In this document: piece by piece, positions 35,836 to 50,800 of the stretch
How positions within the stretch are numbered: position 1 is the first letter of the stretch
How the letters are laid out: every line of letters starts with the position of its first letter
From: Pomacea canaliculata
Taxonomy: Eukaryota; Mollusca; Gastropoda; Architaenioglossa; Ampullariidae
NCBI RefSeq assembly: GCF_003073045.1
Contig: NC_037590.1
Location: 39,300,751 to 39,364,750, forward strand
Direction: 5' to 3'
DNA: 64,000 nt
Translations under genes and position numbers: made by a program
The notes under the pieces: model-generated
What the model saw: the letters and a program-made list of their open reading frames with translations, nothing else
Database searches by the model: none
Told to the model about the DNA's origin: nothing

Positions 35836-38800
35836 CTGAACACAAATCGAAGAAAGTCAATCACAACATGCATCTTCTGGCTATGCTGCTGCCAATAATA
35901 TGCAAATGTGTTCCAGTCCAGGGGCTAATTAGGTGCTGCAGTGATTAAGCAAGTGTAAGTTATTGTTGCTTTCTCATTTATCTCCAGAAAAAGTTTGTGG
36001 AGGAACATTGTTAACTTAAGGGCAAGCATATATAGTTATGAAATAGTCTGAAGACCTTGCAGATGCTACTTTGCCCCTGAGGCCATAGTTGCCTGAGGCA
36101 AACATGCCCTGGGATAAGGTAATATAAAGCAATATCTGAAGGGTGTGGAGTACATGTATAAGGTGCAACCCTTGATTTCCCCAATCTACCTGAATTCAAC
36201 AGATTACCTTCAATCACAACTACAGCACCTGAGTGGCACAGCAATAAATTTGTGTCATTCATTTGAAGAGCAGTCCAGAATACATTACACATATGTACAG
36301 AACTCCTAATAATAATACATGCATACTTTTGCACTCACATAAACCTCATCTCTCTCTCTCTCTCAAACACACAATCTGCACAGTAAGAAACCAAAAAAAG
36401 ATACCAGATCTCACTACATCAACATACATCAGGGTTAGTCCATAATGAGCAAGCAGTGCATTGAGTGCAGCCCTTGCCTGGATCACGAGGATGTTGGCAG
36501 AAGTGCTTGTAAGTAATCTGGACAATCAAATATGTTTAAATGGTTTCAATGAAAAAAGAATCGAGGAGACTAAAAGGATCTAGGAATAAAACAGAGAAAG
36601 ACAAAGATAATATCACAACAAAATAAATTTAGCTTATAAAATTATTTGCTTAGGCCTTGGAGAAGAAAATAAAACAGAAGTGCCTACAGCATAGAAAAAC
36701 TGATTTTTAAGCAGACTATGACAATATGTAATGTACAGAGCCAAATTATCTCTATGAAAAAAAGAACATGGTTAAAAATGATGAAACTGAAGCCAGAGAT
36801 GTTTTCAAGAGTGGCAAGCATTTAATCAGCTTACTGAAGGTTTGCGACAGAGGTAACACATGGTAGCTCCACAACGGCAAATCATTTTGTTGCATCCTTC
36901 TTCTTTAAAGAACTGAGCTTTGCATCTTGGGCAAGTCCGCACCTTCAGAGATGTCATCTTCTCTTCACTGAAATAACATGTGGCAAAGTCTATTTAAACA
37001 AGCATTTTAAACCATGCAAAGCAAATTCTTAATTTGGCGAAATAAAACATTCTTGAAAAACATGTCCAATTCATCTTGTTTTTTCCTTTCTCTCTAGAAA
37101 GTTTGTGAGCAACTCGACACAAAAAACTTCAGTAATTCATGTAAACATTCATTAATGACATGCACAAAAAGAAGTGCATAATAAAAAAGTAACAACAAAA
37201 ATAATGATTATAAAAATAATTGGATTTGTAAAGTGCATTCTCCCATGTGGAATACAAGCTCAATGCGCTACATACAAAAGACTATAAATGAACTGACATA
37301 ATAAACAATAGCTTCAGCAAGCTGATAGCACAATGAAAAAAAATACACGGATAAATGATGAGGAGTGGGTAGAACAATACTCTTAATTATGCAAGATATT
37401 TCTTAATGAGACAGAATTTGAGGCCAGATTCGAGGCTTCAAATCTATGGTTTGAAGAGAAAGGAGAAGAGAATTTCAGACAGTGGGGCATGAAAAGAAAG
37501 AAAAAGCCTCTGCCAAATTTCTCCTATCTGAAGCATGGCACAGAGAGGAGAGCAACACTGGCAGACTGAAGAGATCAACTCAGGTGGTAAGGTAAAGTTG
37601 GTAACTAGTGCCCAATAATATAAAGAGCTTGACTTGGATAGTAAGGTAAAATTGGTAGCTAGTAGCCAATAATGTAAAGAGCTCGACTTGGGAGCACACA
37701 GCCCTTCATCTTCATGAAAAATATTACAAACTGCAGCAAAAAAAGGGTTAGGTAAGGGGATTTTTTAGCACAGGAAGGTTAAACTGACTACAAAGTACAC
37801 AAATCATATTTGTACAGAGAAAAACATCACACATACTACTCTTTGCGAAGTTTTGTCTCATCCTTCTTTTCCACTTCTTCACATGACTTTCCCATGTGAT
37901 CTTCCCAATCTTCTTTACAATCGCGACATGTTGTCTGTGAACAGAGAGATATTTCAGCTTCAGCCTCACTGGGCCTACCTGGCCACAAACTGCACAACCA
38001 AATAAGCAACTACTTTTACAAGTCATATTAGTTCCATACACCTACTGTAGCTTTACAGGTAAGGTATAGATAGTTCTGTTACTTTTTGCTTGTTAGACAC
38101 TAGGGTGTCAGAGGCACTATTTATCTTGGTATTTGTTTTTTTTTGATGAGGAAAGAGTTCTGTCCCCTCTCTTACTGTCTTACCATCCTCAATACTCAAA
38201 GATAACAGATACAACTGTAGTTTTCTCTAATCTTTCCAAGATCAACCATTTAAGTATGCTACTCTATTCAGTAAGTCATCTGCCAAGAACGATCAAAGAA
38301 GAAAGAGGGAGGAATAGAAACAGCTGAAGACAATGATAAATAATCACGTGATAAATAATCTCTCTGGTTCCAACTGCAAAGATAATGGACACAGAATTGC
38401 TGAACAGACTGTCACGTAATTCACCTTTTGACAGCTGGGCCCAGGACACTCGAAAATTTGCACATTTGCATCAAGTACTGCAGCCAGATTACAATATGGG
38501 CACCTGGTAAAAATGAAATTTTACTTGTAAATTATTTTTATTCAGTATTACCAGACGACCTGCTTAGGAGCTCAAATACTACAACTGCTCTTTAACCAAA
38601 CAAATTATTGACCTGAGCAGGGGGGAGGGACCCATGAACCAGACTGCAATCCCCACTGCCCTAAGACTATAAAATAACTAGCACATGTGGTTCCAGCTGT
38701 CTTCCTGTAGAAGACAGGACCTGTGCAGGTAAATCCTCAAGGCTCTCACTGGGTCCTGTAGATGCACTAGATTATCCTGGCCTGAAGAAAGCAAGGTCTG

Positions 38801-41800
38801 TATCACAATGAGCTTTAGGCTCAAAAGAGGCCCAGGAGGAGGTGCTGAAAGGTCGAAGAAAGCACGGCCTGGTATCCCTTAATGATGGGAGTCAGACATT
38901 GTGGAACAACCAGAGAAAGAAATCAGTCATCTTACAAGAAGAATTTTCCAGAGAGATTTTGCAGCTGGCACCATTGGGTATGAGCTCTCTACTTAACTTA
39001 ATACATCATTAAAGTGGAGGACCTTCGAGCGGCTGCTTAGTCTCTCTGGCATTAGGCAAAACAGAGCGAGTCATAGTTGCTTCTGGAGGCACGAAGTCCC
39101 TGGAAGCTTCTGTAAAAGGTCTTGGACCAGCACCAACAGGTCACACAACCAGTACGTCCCAATGGACTGGGGGCATCAGGATAACCCTTGCAGCTGAGTT
39201 CTTGAGATTTGTCCAGGAAGTGAGGATAAGTCTGATTCTATGATTCCAAATGTAATCAGTAACACAGACACATTTGTCTTCTAGAAATACTTTCATGCAT
39301 TTTATAAAATATATTGGTCTATTAGCATATGCTTCCACAGGAGACTTTCTCCTATTGGGGGAAGATTTAATGACATTTTGCATGCTACACATCTTACACA
39401 ATGTCTGTTTTTTGAATTTTTCAACAGCCGATCTTTGTATTTTTTATTTCCCTTGAGCCAATGCTCCTAAAATGAACACTTTCCTGGCAGTTTTAAAAAT
39501 CAAGATGGCAGACAAAATGTCCTGAAAAATATCACAAACAAAACTTGGCAGTCATGTGACTAAAATGGTGGTGAGGCAAAGAATCATCAGCACTTATGTT
39601 GATCCAGATACGAACTTGAGGATTTATTAAGGGAGTGGAAAATGAATATAGTCAGGTCGTCTGGTAAAGTTAAAACACAATTATTATATTTTTTATGTTA
39701 CAGGATAGTGTTGTCATTCAGTACTGAAAACAAAAAATAAGAATAGCATGACCTTACTCTACATCTATTCATTTTCAAGTTCATTCTAAATCAATGTACT
39801 TTATTTTAAATGCACAGGCATCTGATCCGAGCGTTTTGCTGTGGTACATAAACCCCCTGCCAAAAAACAAAATACATAGCCTTTAAGTGTGAAGAAACTG
39901 TCAAATGCAGAACCAAAAACATGTACAGAACCAGTCTATATTGAACTACATTAAACAGACAATTTACCCAACATCTACATCATCCCCAATTTAGTACTCA
40001 GATTAAACTGATAGGTAAACTATAAAGCAAAAATAAAAAGCAAAACAACAAAAATAAAAAAAGAGAGAAAAAAATGAGGTAAAACAACCTGACAAGGTCT
40101 GAAATCTCAGCCATATTAAGGCTCTCTTCCGCAAGACGCTCATCATATTTCTGCATAACATCATCAGGTAGTGCTTTTATAAGCTGACCTGTTTAAGTAA
40201 ATAAATGATAATATATCCTTTTGATAAAGAAAATATTTTAAATACATTTCTAGCTATTTCTTTTTGCATGCTAGAGCTCAAAATGATTTTAATACAAAAA
40301 AACTTTCTTGTAACCTTCCTAAGGTTCTCTACAAAGGAACCAGGCTTCTTGTCACAATCTTACCATCTTCAAACTTTGATGAATTTTGAAAGTACCTGCT
40401 ACAAACTACCCTAAATGCTCCAATCACCAAATCTCACACATGCAACCATAAAATCCAGGATATACTTACTCTTGGGAAAGGTTGTTTCACATCCTTCTGT
40501 CATGCACATCAAATTCAACTGCAAAAATAGTTTCTTCATGTTTATCATCATTTTCTCACTCTTTTCCACCTGCTACCAGTTGAAAATTTTACAGAAAATC
40601 ATCAGGTCTGAATTTTTACTTGAATAAATTCTTGTAAATTTTTCTTCTTTGTGTTTTAAAAAAATAAAAATTTGTTGTAGTTCTCAGCTCTCTGTATGGA
40701 AGAATGGGACATGATCTCTTTTATTTTATTTTTCTGATCCATTGTTTTATCAAGCTAAAAATATGAATCAAAGGGGAAAGGAGGTTAATGATTTACATCA
40801 AACCAGCAGCTGGGTCCTTTAAGCTAAGACTATATTATGGCAAAGCAGTGGGTCCTGTAAATAGGTGTCACCTGCAGAATGCTCAAGACAAGATGTGAAC
40901 CCGTAACACCTGACTAGCTGACTCTTATTATGATAACAAGCTCTTAACTGTAATGCCACCAGACTGCATGTAAACACTCGAGTACCCAAAAAACCCTGGA
41001 AATTGAGACAGCTGTGAAAAAGGTTAACAGGAAAGAATAAAATGTCTTTTCTATGTCACAAGGCATAATGCAAGCTTCTAGACTGTCAACTGCGAGCAAA
41101 TTTCATTGTTCTATATTAAACAAATGTAGAACCTATCTATCTTCATACGCAGAGCACCCCAGCCCAACCATCTACAACAACTTAGATCTCATACTGCTTG
41201 CTCATTTCTGCCTCCTCCAGCCTTTCTGCTCCATCCTACTTTTCTGCTCCTCACACAGCCTTACTCTTGGATCTTACTTTTCCAGATCCAAAGATAGCTT
41301 CCCGCGCATATCCCTGCAGACAGTCACAGCAGAAGAGATGGCCATCAAAGCACTGGACAAGCTTTTCAAAGGGGTACTGTGTATAACAGCATCCACACTC
41401 AATGGCTTGGCCTTCTTCATAATACTCCTTCTCCAGTAGCTGCCAAGCTATCTGACGGTCAGATTCCTGCAAAAAAAAAAAAAAAAAAAAAAAAAAGCAC
41501 ATTAAAACCGAGATAGTAATCAAAGAAAAAGAAAACATGGGTAAAGAGACAAAATTATGTCTCAATTTTAAATGAATTGAAAATCATTGTTTGAAGGGAA
41601 AAAAGTGAATGGTCTACATCAGGGATGCACAACCTACGGCCCGCGGGCCATATCCGGCCCGCGAAACTTCTGCCCACAGTGCAGGAAATCGGCATGTTAG
41701 TAATAAAAGAAGACATAAAAAAACGAAAAAAAGGAAGAAGAAGTAGTTATCCCCACGTAGGGGCGTCTCTCAATCTTTTTTTTTCGATGGATACGAACAT

Positions 41801-44800
41801 TTCGATTCAGTGCTCCGACTTGGTGTCTCTACGATGCAGCCGGACATTCAGAAGTTGGTTTCGGGAAAACAACTTCAAATATCCCACTAATTACTACATA
41901 ATTAATGGTAAGTACAACTTATTTCTAATAAAAAATGGTATCTGCTCTATTTTTTTTTCCTTTTTGTATTTTTGCGGTGAAGTGGCCCGCGACACGGCTG
42001 TCCGAAATGGATATGGCCTGCAGGCCGAAAAAGGTTGGGCATCACTGGTCTACATAGTCAGCATTACCTATAAATGAAGAATTAAACGTAACACAATGAC
42101 AATATTCCAAAACATACACAAATTCTTTTTTAAAAAGAAAATAAAAACCTCCTTCTCTTGTTTCAGATAGTCCTGGACAAACTCAGTCTCGGCTTTTAAC
42201 TCTGGTGGAAGATGTTGTATAAATTCTTTCACATGCTTACCTAGCATGCGAGGTTTCTTTAGCAGATAGAAAACTGCTTTCCATTCATTACCTTTTCCTG
42301 AAAATGGATGTACTCATAGAAAATGGAAGACAGAAAGCGGGAGAATATTTAAATTTAGCCATCAAAACCTTTTCCCATTACCCTTCCTCATGCAAAGTCA
42401 TGTCTACATCATATCTACTCAAATGAATTAATTTCTACAAGTTTTTTTGAAAGATATTTTAATAACAGGTTTGGCACATCAAAAACCATTGGGATATTTT
42501 ATCAGGCTTGTATCCTTCTCTATTAAAAATAACAGGGCAAAAGAGTACAAAATAATACACAATCATTAAAGTGAACATCATTATCTTTTAAAATAATTTG
42601 TTTTTTTAAATTCTATCCTTTCCTGTAAGAGCTTGCATATCATGGTGAGAAGCCTTGAACTTATTATTTCTTCATTAATCAAAAATCCAATCTGGCCTTA
42701 ACTATGTCATTAAAAGAGTAAACCTTCCAAGCAAAAAGATGAACAACTCACCCTCATGACACACAACTGTGATTACTCTGGATTTGGAATCTGGGGAGGA
42801 GCTTTTTACCTCTAAAACATGAAGACAAATCACAGCATTCCAATTAATCCAGAAAAATATCATCTTATACGTTTTTTTTAACGCCTTCTTTATCCCTGGC
42901 TTACAGAAGACAGAAATGCTTGAAATTTGGCATGCAGATATACATGGTAGTAGACAGGATTTTAGCAGAATTTGAATGTATTAGTTATTTTTTGAGAGAT
43001 ATTGCTTGTGAAGCAAAAAGCAGACCACCCCACCCCCTTCCCCAGAAAAAACAAACAAAAGACAAACATAACTGGCCTATTTTCTCTATTACAACAGTTG
43101 TTGTCGGCAATTTTCATTCAACTGTCCGAACCAAAAAATTCGTCAGTATTCTCTTGACTGGCATGATTCTTGAACTCCCTTTCCGACCCACCCACTTATT
43201 AGGCCACTCTTCCCTGGTCCCTCTGTTCATCAGTGCAAAACTTTAACCTCACTTTTCTGTTAAAAGCAACTCTAGGTAGAACTTCACAGCATTTATGAAC
43301 TCAGTTTCATGAAATCTTCTTCACAACTTTTTAGGATAATGACAGATAACAGCCACAATTGTTTTTCACAACCTCTCTATGCAGGCACACAACAATGTCA
43401 ACAAGCATTTTCTCAGACGAAAAGCAAATGATCTAGTTGTAGGTTAATTCCCCTATAACTGCTGATGTGTTGAAACAAAGTAAAACAACACTTATCATAA
43501 TTTTAAGGAGCCCTATGGGACAACTTAAAATGACTAGCTTCCATCACACACATTTGTTCAGGGTTCAAATAAATTGCCACATGGGCAGTGTTACTATTAT
43601 GCTTAAATATTAAATTTTTAAATATTATTTCTCACCTCTAGTGCTAGCCATGGCTTTAGTAAGGCATCTGTAAACAGGAGCATAATGGTAGTTGTACCTG
43701 GACATCACCTGCTTGATCTCATTGCGGGCAATCTTCATGCAAATTGAAAAAAGAATTTACAAGAGCTCAGACCAACATCCTCCATAGGCAAAAGTTTTTG
43801 TAATATTCATTAGCAGTCAGCTTCAGGTCCTAACTTTGACAGAAAGTGCACTTTTCCTTGACCTGACATGTACCACTTTTGCCTGTGTTCTATCCAGTCA
43901 AGTATAATCTTTATAAAGCTGAATTATTAAAAAAAAAAACTCGCGCAAAAGGGATGTATTCACCGGCAGTGTAACACACTGTGAAATATCTCTCTTTCTC
44001 AATCAATATCTTTCATGCCTGTTTAAAAGATGTACAAAATACACACACAGATTAAAGAGCAAGGTCTACAACAAACAAGGTGAGTTAAAATATGAAAGAT
44101 GTATTCTTTCAAAAAGGGAAATTATGTAGCACTTTTAACTCAATTTTTGCGTTCTGGGTTACCTCTAGAAATGAATTAGTGTCTGTGTTTTCAACAACAC
44201 AATCCAAAATAGCCATATAAATATAAATTAAAATCATTCCACTAAAGTAGAACAAGAAGACTTCCATGCACTCTAAATATTCTATTATTGCTAACTTCCT
44301 AAAGAAGAGGGATAACTGATATAGGATTTTCAAAAAATCCTTTAGACACAGAATGCTATGCAATATTTGATAGGTGAATCATCTATTCCAAAAAAAAAAA
44401 AAAAAAGCCCTATAATAGTTACAAATCCCAAAGATATGAACAGCTATTGTCTATGATAAGAAAAAAACAGATATACTGCATAAAATATTATCCACGATGA
44501 TAAAATTAACCAAAGGTCTTCATTGCTCCATTATCTTGAATATGAGAATGGGTAAACAAGGGTCTTCTTTCAATTACATACTTTTTATATAAATAACTTG
44601 GTGGCAAAAAGCTTGACATACAGCTATGCATTAGTACCCCGTACTTATAACAGTCATAGTGAAAATATTTTCTGATAATTGAAAAATTGTGTACCACATT
44701 TTTGCAAGAATAATTTAAAAAAACGTTTGTAATTGAAGCCAGTTTATGTAAGCAACAGCACCCATTAACCCAAAAGCACATGGTGAACAACAAAAGCCAC

Positions 44801-47800
44801 ATGGCTTATCATACCATGCGAAAGTCCCATGACAATAAATCCCATGCTGCAGTGGCGATGGCTGATGAAGCTACGATAACTGGAGCACTGTAGTCATTAA
44901 AATAATCTTTCTTTGGTTTCTTCGTGAGCTGCTGCATTCAAAAGTAAAATAAATTCTCTTCAGAGTTACACATCTTGAAATCTGCTTCTTATAAGACTCC
45001 AAGAATGAGTGAAATTGAAACCTGCATACCCAAGTGGTAACTCGTGCTTACCACTCACTTTCACTTACATTTCACTATTCTGCCAACAAACCGTTGCAAA
45101 CACCCTCACCAACACTTATCTGAGAAAAGAGCATATTTTAAACTTATTCTCAACACTAACTTTCCATTAAGGGTTACACCTATGTAATATGCATCGATTT
45201 CTGCTGTTTCAAAATAGATATACAAGAACTTTAAAAAAAAAAAAAAATCATATAAATTTCTTTTCAATAGAACAAGCAGAATTTGACTTTTCCTACATCC
45301 ATGCAGTCTGAATGTTCTCTAATTTTTAACTACCCAAGTAGTTAGGTATCTGTTTGTTTGTTTTTGGTGTTTTATGCCATGCCAGCAACTAAGGCTATAT
45401 CATGGCAATAAAAGAAGTTTTTACTTTTAAAAGTTTCAGGGTAAATTTCCTCCAGTTATTTAACTTAAAATTAGACCACGATAATAAAATAACTAGATGT
45501 TAAAGAAACAAATGTGGTGTAAAATGGTATCTGGTAAAATGTAAAATGGTAGTTAGGTATCTGGAATAAAATGTTATGACCACAACTTTTTGATATTTGG
45601 ATCATCCATTTTAGAAGAAAATGAACTACAGTGTCAGATCACTCACATGTAGGACATATGGATATCTACCAATAAAAAAAAAATCCAACCCAACTACAAC
45701 CTATAAAACATATTCCAGAATATGTTTTGCAGACACACTGATATTTTTCACATTTTTGAAATGGAGGGTACTCTAAAGAAAAAGTTAAGTTTTTTTTTTT
45801 TTACCCACACACTCTCTGTGGTGGAAGTAAATCACTGTAGGAAATGAAATGCAGTTGCTTCCTTTCACACATGATGCACTAATAAGAACAAAATTTCTTA
45901 TACTGGTCATACATTTAACATCACATTCTATGTAAGGAAAAGGTGATGACAGTTGACCCATCATAGCTGAGTAAATGCATTAAGTCCTATACCACCCATG
46001 CATGATACACAGCTTGAAAAATTCATGGAATATGCACATAATGTATAAAGTGTAATAAGTTTGTATCAAGGATAGAGTAATAAGTTTGTATCAAGGATGA
46101 CTAAAGGGGATTGACTGTGCTAATATGCAGACATTTGAAATAACACTCCAAAGACTTCTCTACTACCACTGAATGGCTGGAGTCTAGACAAGTAGGGAAA
46201 TTGGGGTTCTCCAAAAGCTGGTTTAAAACATTATTGAGTGCATGGTTCCAGACGACCCCTGCAGCCAAAAAGCGCTTCAGCATGTCCCGCACATAAGTTA
46301 TTTCAATATTTGGAAACACCTCAATCTGCAAAAAGACCAGAACACAAAGTAACTGAAATGGACATTCCTTCACAAAAGGTGCTTTTCATTTACAACAATT
46401 AGGATGGTGACATAAACATATAAAACTTTGGCAATCAAAACAACAGTAATTGCATATTGCAGGGATGCCCAACCTACGGCCCGCGGGCCAGACCTGGCCC
46501 GCAATGCGGTGCCATCCGGCCCGCGAAACTTCTGCCCACAGTGCAGGAAATCGGCATGTTAGTAATAATAATAATAAAAAAAAACCCCCGAAAATAAAAC
46601 CCGAAAAAAGGGAAGAAGTATTTATCCCCACGTAAGGGCGTCTCTCAATCTTTTTTTCGATGGACGAACATTTCGATTCAGTGCTCCGACTTGGTGTCTC
46701 TACGATGCAGCCGGACATTCAGAAGTGGTTTCGGGAAACAACTTCAAATATCCCACTAATTACTACATAATTAATGGTAAGTACAACTTGTTTCTACTAA
46801 AAATGGTATTGCTCTATTTTTTTTTTCTTTTTTGTATTTTTGCGGTGAAGTGGCCCGCGACACGGCTGTCCGAAATGGATATGGCCCGCAGGCCGAAAAA
46901 GGTTGGGCATCCCTGGCATATCGGATAGTCATACTTAAAACACACCAGTTATGACTAACATAAAAACCAAACCCAGAATTCATTTATGAGAAGGATAGAG
47001 TTACAAATATAACTCACCAAATCAGTGAATTACCAGGTTCTCATTATAAGTAAAATATCTTGCATAGCTAAATATGGGGTTACGATCTTAATTGTTTTGT
47101 GTTGACTACATACTACAAGTGAGACTCTCTTTAATAGGTGGGTTGAACCTTAAACACTCCAGCTGTAGAATAAAGCAGTCTACTGGTCATTCCTCATTGT
47201 CCTTTTGAATTTTTTCGGCATTTATCTCCACATCTGCATGAACATTTATCTCTTCATATTTACATGTTTTATTTTGGAAATATAGAAATAAAAGGGAGAT
47301 ATATGATAAAAATTGTACATACAACACTCTGTACAGCAAAATCCAGTCCTCGATGTTCAGGTAGCTGTTCAGTTTTGAGGGGGCCTGCTGGATTGTTCAT
47401 TGCCCTTTGTGGGCTATTCTCCATAAACTGTACAGATCCCTGACTGGCAACATCAGACAAGAAGAAAATAGCATTTTCAATGTCAAAGCTTATATGAAAT
47501 AAGGCTAAATTTGAAAAAAAAAAAGAAAGAAAAAAGATCATACTATCAACCAACATGCACAACAGGGCTTCTGCTAAGGCTAAATTCTTTGGGGTCCCAG
47601 GGACCCCTTCTTCAGATTTTAAGGGGTCCCTGTTCTTCGCCCAAATTTGAAGGGGACCCCATTGACGAAAGTTGAAGGGGTCTTCCAAACTTTTAATGCA
47701 TACTGTACACAATTTTTTGCATAAGCAGAAGCCCTGCACAAGTACAGCACATTAACATACACAGCTGCATAAACATTAAAAAACCTTCAGCATTAACTAT

Positions 47801-50800
47801 TAATGACAAAAAAAAAAAAAAAAAAAAAAAAATCCTCCCTGAAAAGAAAAATTGCCCCCTGAAAAGTCAATGGATGGTCCAGATAATGAAAGCTTCTCCC
47901 TTTCTGCTTATTAAAAAGTAAACTGTGCATTAACTGGAACTCAAACAACCTGCACTCTCAAGCAGCCATCAAAAAAAATAAAAACAAAAAAAAAAACACC
48001 CCCAAACAAAAAAAACAAAGCAAAAAAACAACAAACAAACAAAAAACCAAAAAATAATGTTTCAACTAAAGCTTATTTGTTGTAGAAATGTAAGTTCAAA
48101 CTTGGACATTTGTCCTGAACTCCTGCCAATTCATTCTTTTTTTCTTAATTTGTTTCAACATTAGTATTGTTAATACAGAGTTTATCATATTATTTGGTAT
48201 ATTACAGGGTATAACATGATTTTGGTTTGTTTTGAATAGTAACTCTCATCCAAAAACTGCATTTACTCATCCCCGTGGGTACTGGTTAACAGAGTCTACT
48301 GTATATTAAGGCATAAAAACCTTTCTTTAACCAGAAACAAGAAAATGAAAGATAATGATAATCTGATGAATAAAGCAACATTAAAAATGTTTCTGTCAGC
48401 TGAGAATAGATACTAGAACAGTGGTTCTTAACCTTGTTTGAGGTACCGAACCCACAACTTTCATATGCACATTCACCGAACCGTTCTTTAGTGTCATCAC
48501 GAATTGTGTGTCTTGACCTCCGTGGCGGAGGCTCCACCGAACCCCTGAGGCCGACGATCGAACCCCGGTTAAGAACCACTGTACTAGAATAACAGTGTTT
48601 GGTAAATTTGAATAGGCAACATGTATTAATTAACCATTACCGGCTGAAAGAAGATTGAAAAAAACGTTATTATAACTTTAATCATGGCCACCGATTAAGC
48701 ACATATTTTCAGAACAAGACAACATCGTTTACTAAAGGCATGCATTTGAATATATTTGTTTTCCTCTTTGTGTGTATGTGTGGAAGAAGGGATGAGTTGT
48801 ACCACTAATCGCAAACTGTCAACCTAAACGTTCGTCACTGCACTTCACGCCTTCTTGCATTCCTTCCACAGGGAATGCTTGGGTTAACATTATAGTCTTG
48901 ATAACTTAAACGAAAAGCCTCCCAAACCTACATTTTAGCTCCTTTACCCGGTTCATAAAAAGTGTCATCGCGTCGTAAAAACTCTTGAAGTTGTCTTGAT
49001 CCACTCTTGGAGTTGAGATCCACTGTCTCGAAAAACGTCCGTCGAATGGGGATTCCACAAAATAAGACTGCTTAGAATCGCGTAAAGAGTATGATCAATT
49101 TGAATCTCGTCTATTTAAATGTGTGTTTATGTGGAAAACGTTGAAGGATTTTAGTAGAATGTTGCGTTTAATAAGAGAAACTACACGGGACTCTTTTGTT
49201 GCTTCCACGAAGTCTCGTCGTTCTCCGTCACGTGACCCTATGACGTGTGGTTTCCATAGTGAGAACCATGCCTCGAGAATGTGCTGCACCCGATTGCCAC
49301 GAAAAGATGGGAAAAGATTCAAAAGTTTCTTTTCATCAGTTTCCGAAAGACAGAACCTTACAAACAGAGTGGGTCATACGGATAAAAAGACGACGTCAAA
49401 TCTTCGCAATGACCACAGACACTTCCTGTGCGTGTGACGTCACAAGGAGACTGATGTCACAAGGAGACTCGTCTGGTTGACCATCTCGGGAAGATATCGC
49501 AGTTACTCGGCGGAAGGACACAAGGGTCGATTTCACTGGATTTTTTCGATTTGAGTATCCATTTATATTTTATTACAGTTGCTTTATTTTTGTGAACTGA
49601 TCTCTGCTTTTCAGAACCTAGCGCGCTACAAAACTCCATCATCACCTACTCCGACTCGATTCTTGTTCAGACGGACGCTCGCACTCTTGGTTTCTGAAAA
49701 TAAAAGAATGGAATCTGCGCGCGCCCAAGAACTGTGTAACGCTGCACCACGGGTGGACATGTCCGCCTATTCCACTGTATTTCCGGCGCCGACGTGTCAC
49801 TGCGCACCAAAGCTTGCACTGAATGAGAGAGGCCTGGAATTTTACCCTTATCGTTCCCGAGACTAATCACACGGTGTAGATGAAACATCAGCTTATATAT
49901 CTTCCACAGCAACCTCATCTTCGACCCCCAGCCGAGCAAAAACACACTCCTTTTTTAACTGAATTGCCTCATTATTCAACTTACCTACGCAGCCTCCTCC
50001 CCTCTTCTAAGAAGCTCCCTGAAAACTTTTCACTAAAAATTGAAACTTTAATTTCACTAAAAATTTAGGAAACGTTCCCCCCCCCTTCCTAGTATAAATG
50101 TTCAATCATCATCCGGAGACACACCAGGCGAAGTGTAGACCTACAAACTTTTAAAGCCATTAATACGATCATGGATGTGTATACAAGTTTGTGATACGAT
50201 AGTATCACGTAGTCTGCTTTTTATGAACGCATGCGCCTACAACCTGTCATATAGATGTCGTGTTTATTTGCCAGCCACTACATTTACCCAATAAAATGTA
50301 AATATTCGGAAATATATGAATGCAAACTACAGAAATAAACATATATTATGATTCTCCTCAAATAAAAAAAACAAACTAGAAAGCTCAGACACATACCTGT
50401 CATTCAGACTGTCATCAATGACAATATCAGGATAGTCCCTGTAATCCCATCTATCAACGCCAGAAGACTCCTTTCTCTTACTGGCATCAGATTTCCCATC
50501 TTCTTTCTGGGAGTTTACAGAAGCCATGGTGTGTATTGCTTCAGCATTTAACCTCTTTCTATAACCTGAGGTGCTGGGCACTGGATCCTGTCTGCCAGCA
50601 GTAACACCATGTGTGACTGCAGTAAGCTGAACACTAGTTACTCCTGAACTCCCTGCCAACAAATGATATCTGTTTGTGTGAGTTGAGTTTGTCCAGTGAC
50701 TGGCTGCAAGGTCTCCGTTTCTTTTGTTGTGATCAGAGGGATGGCAAGAAGTTATAGGTGGTCTGACACCTAAGTCACAAGTCAGATGAGAATGGGGATA

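Noticed and set aside
39141-39401. 86-codon minus-strand frame inside the 1.1-kb transposon, possibly transposase
   Set aside because: No recognisable catalytic motif, and too short to support a family call.
41625-42077. 150-codon plus-strand open frame
   Set aside because: Lies within a hAT MITE and its flank and has no transposase features.
47269-47739. 156-codon minus-strand open frame
   Set aside because: It runs from an RNF216 exon through its intron into a MITE. Only 47323-47443 has splice and homology support.
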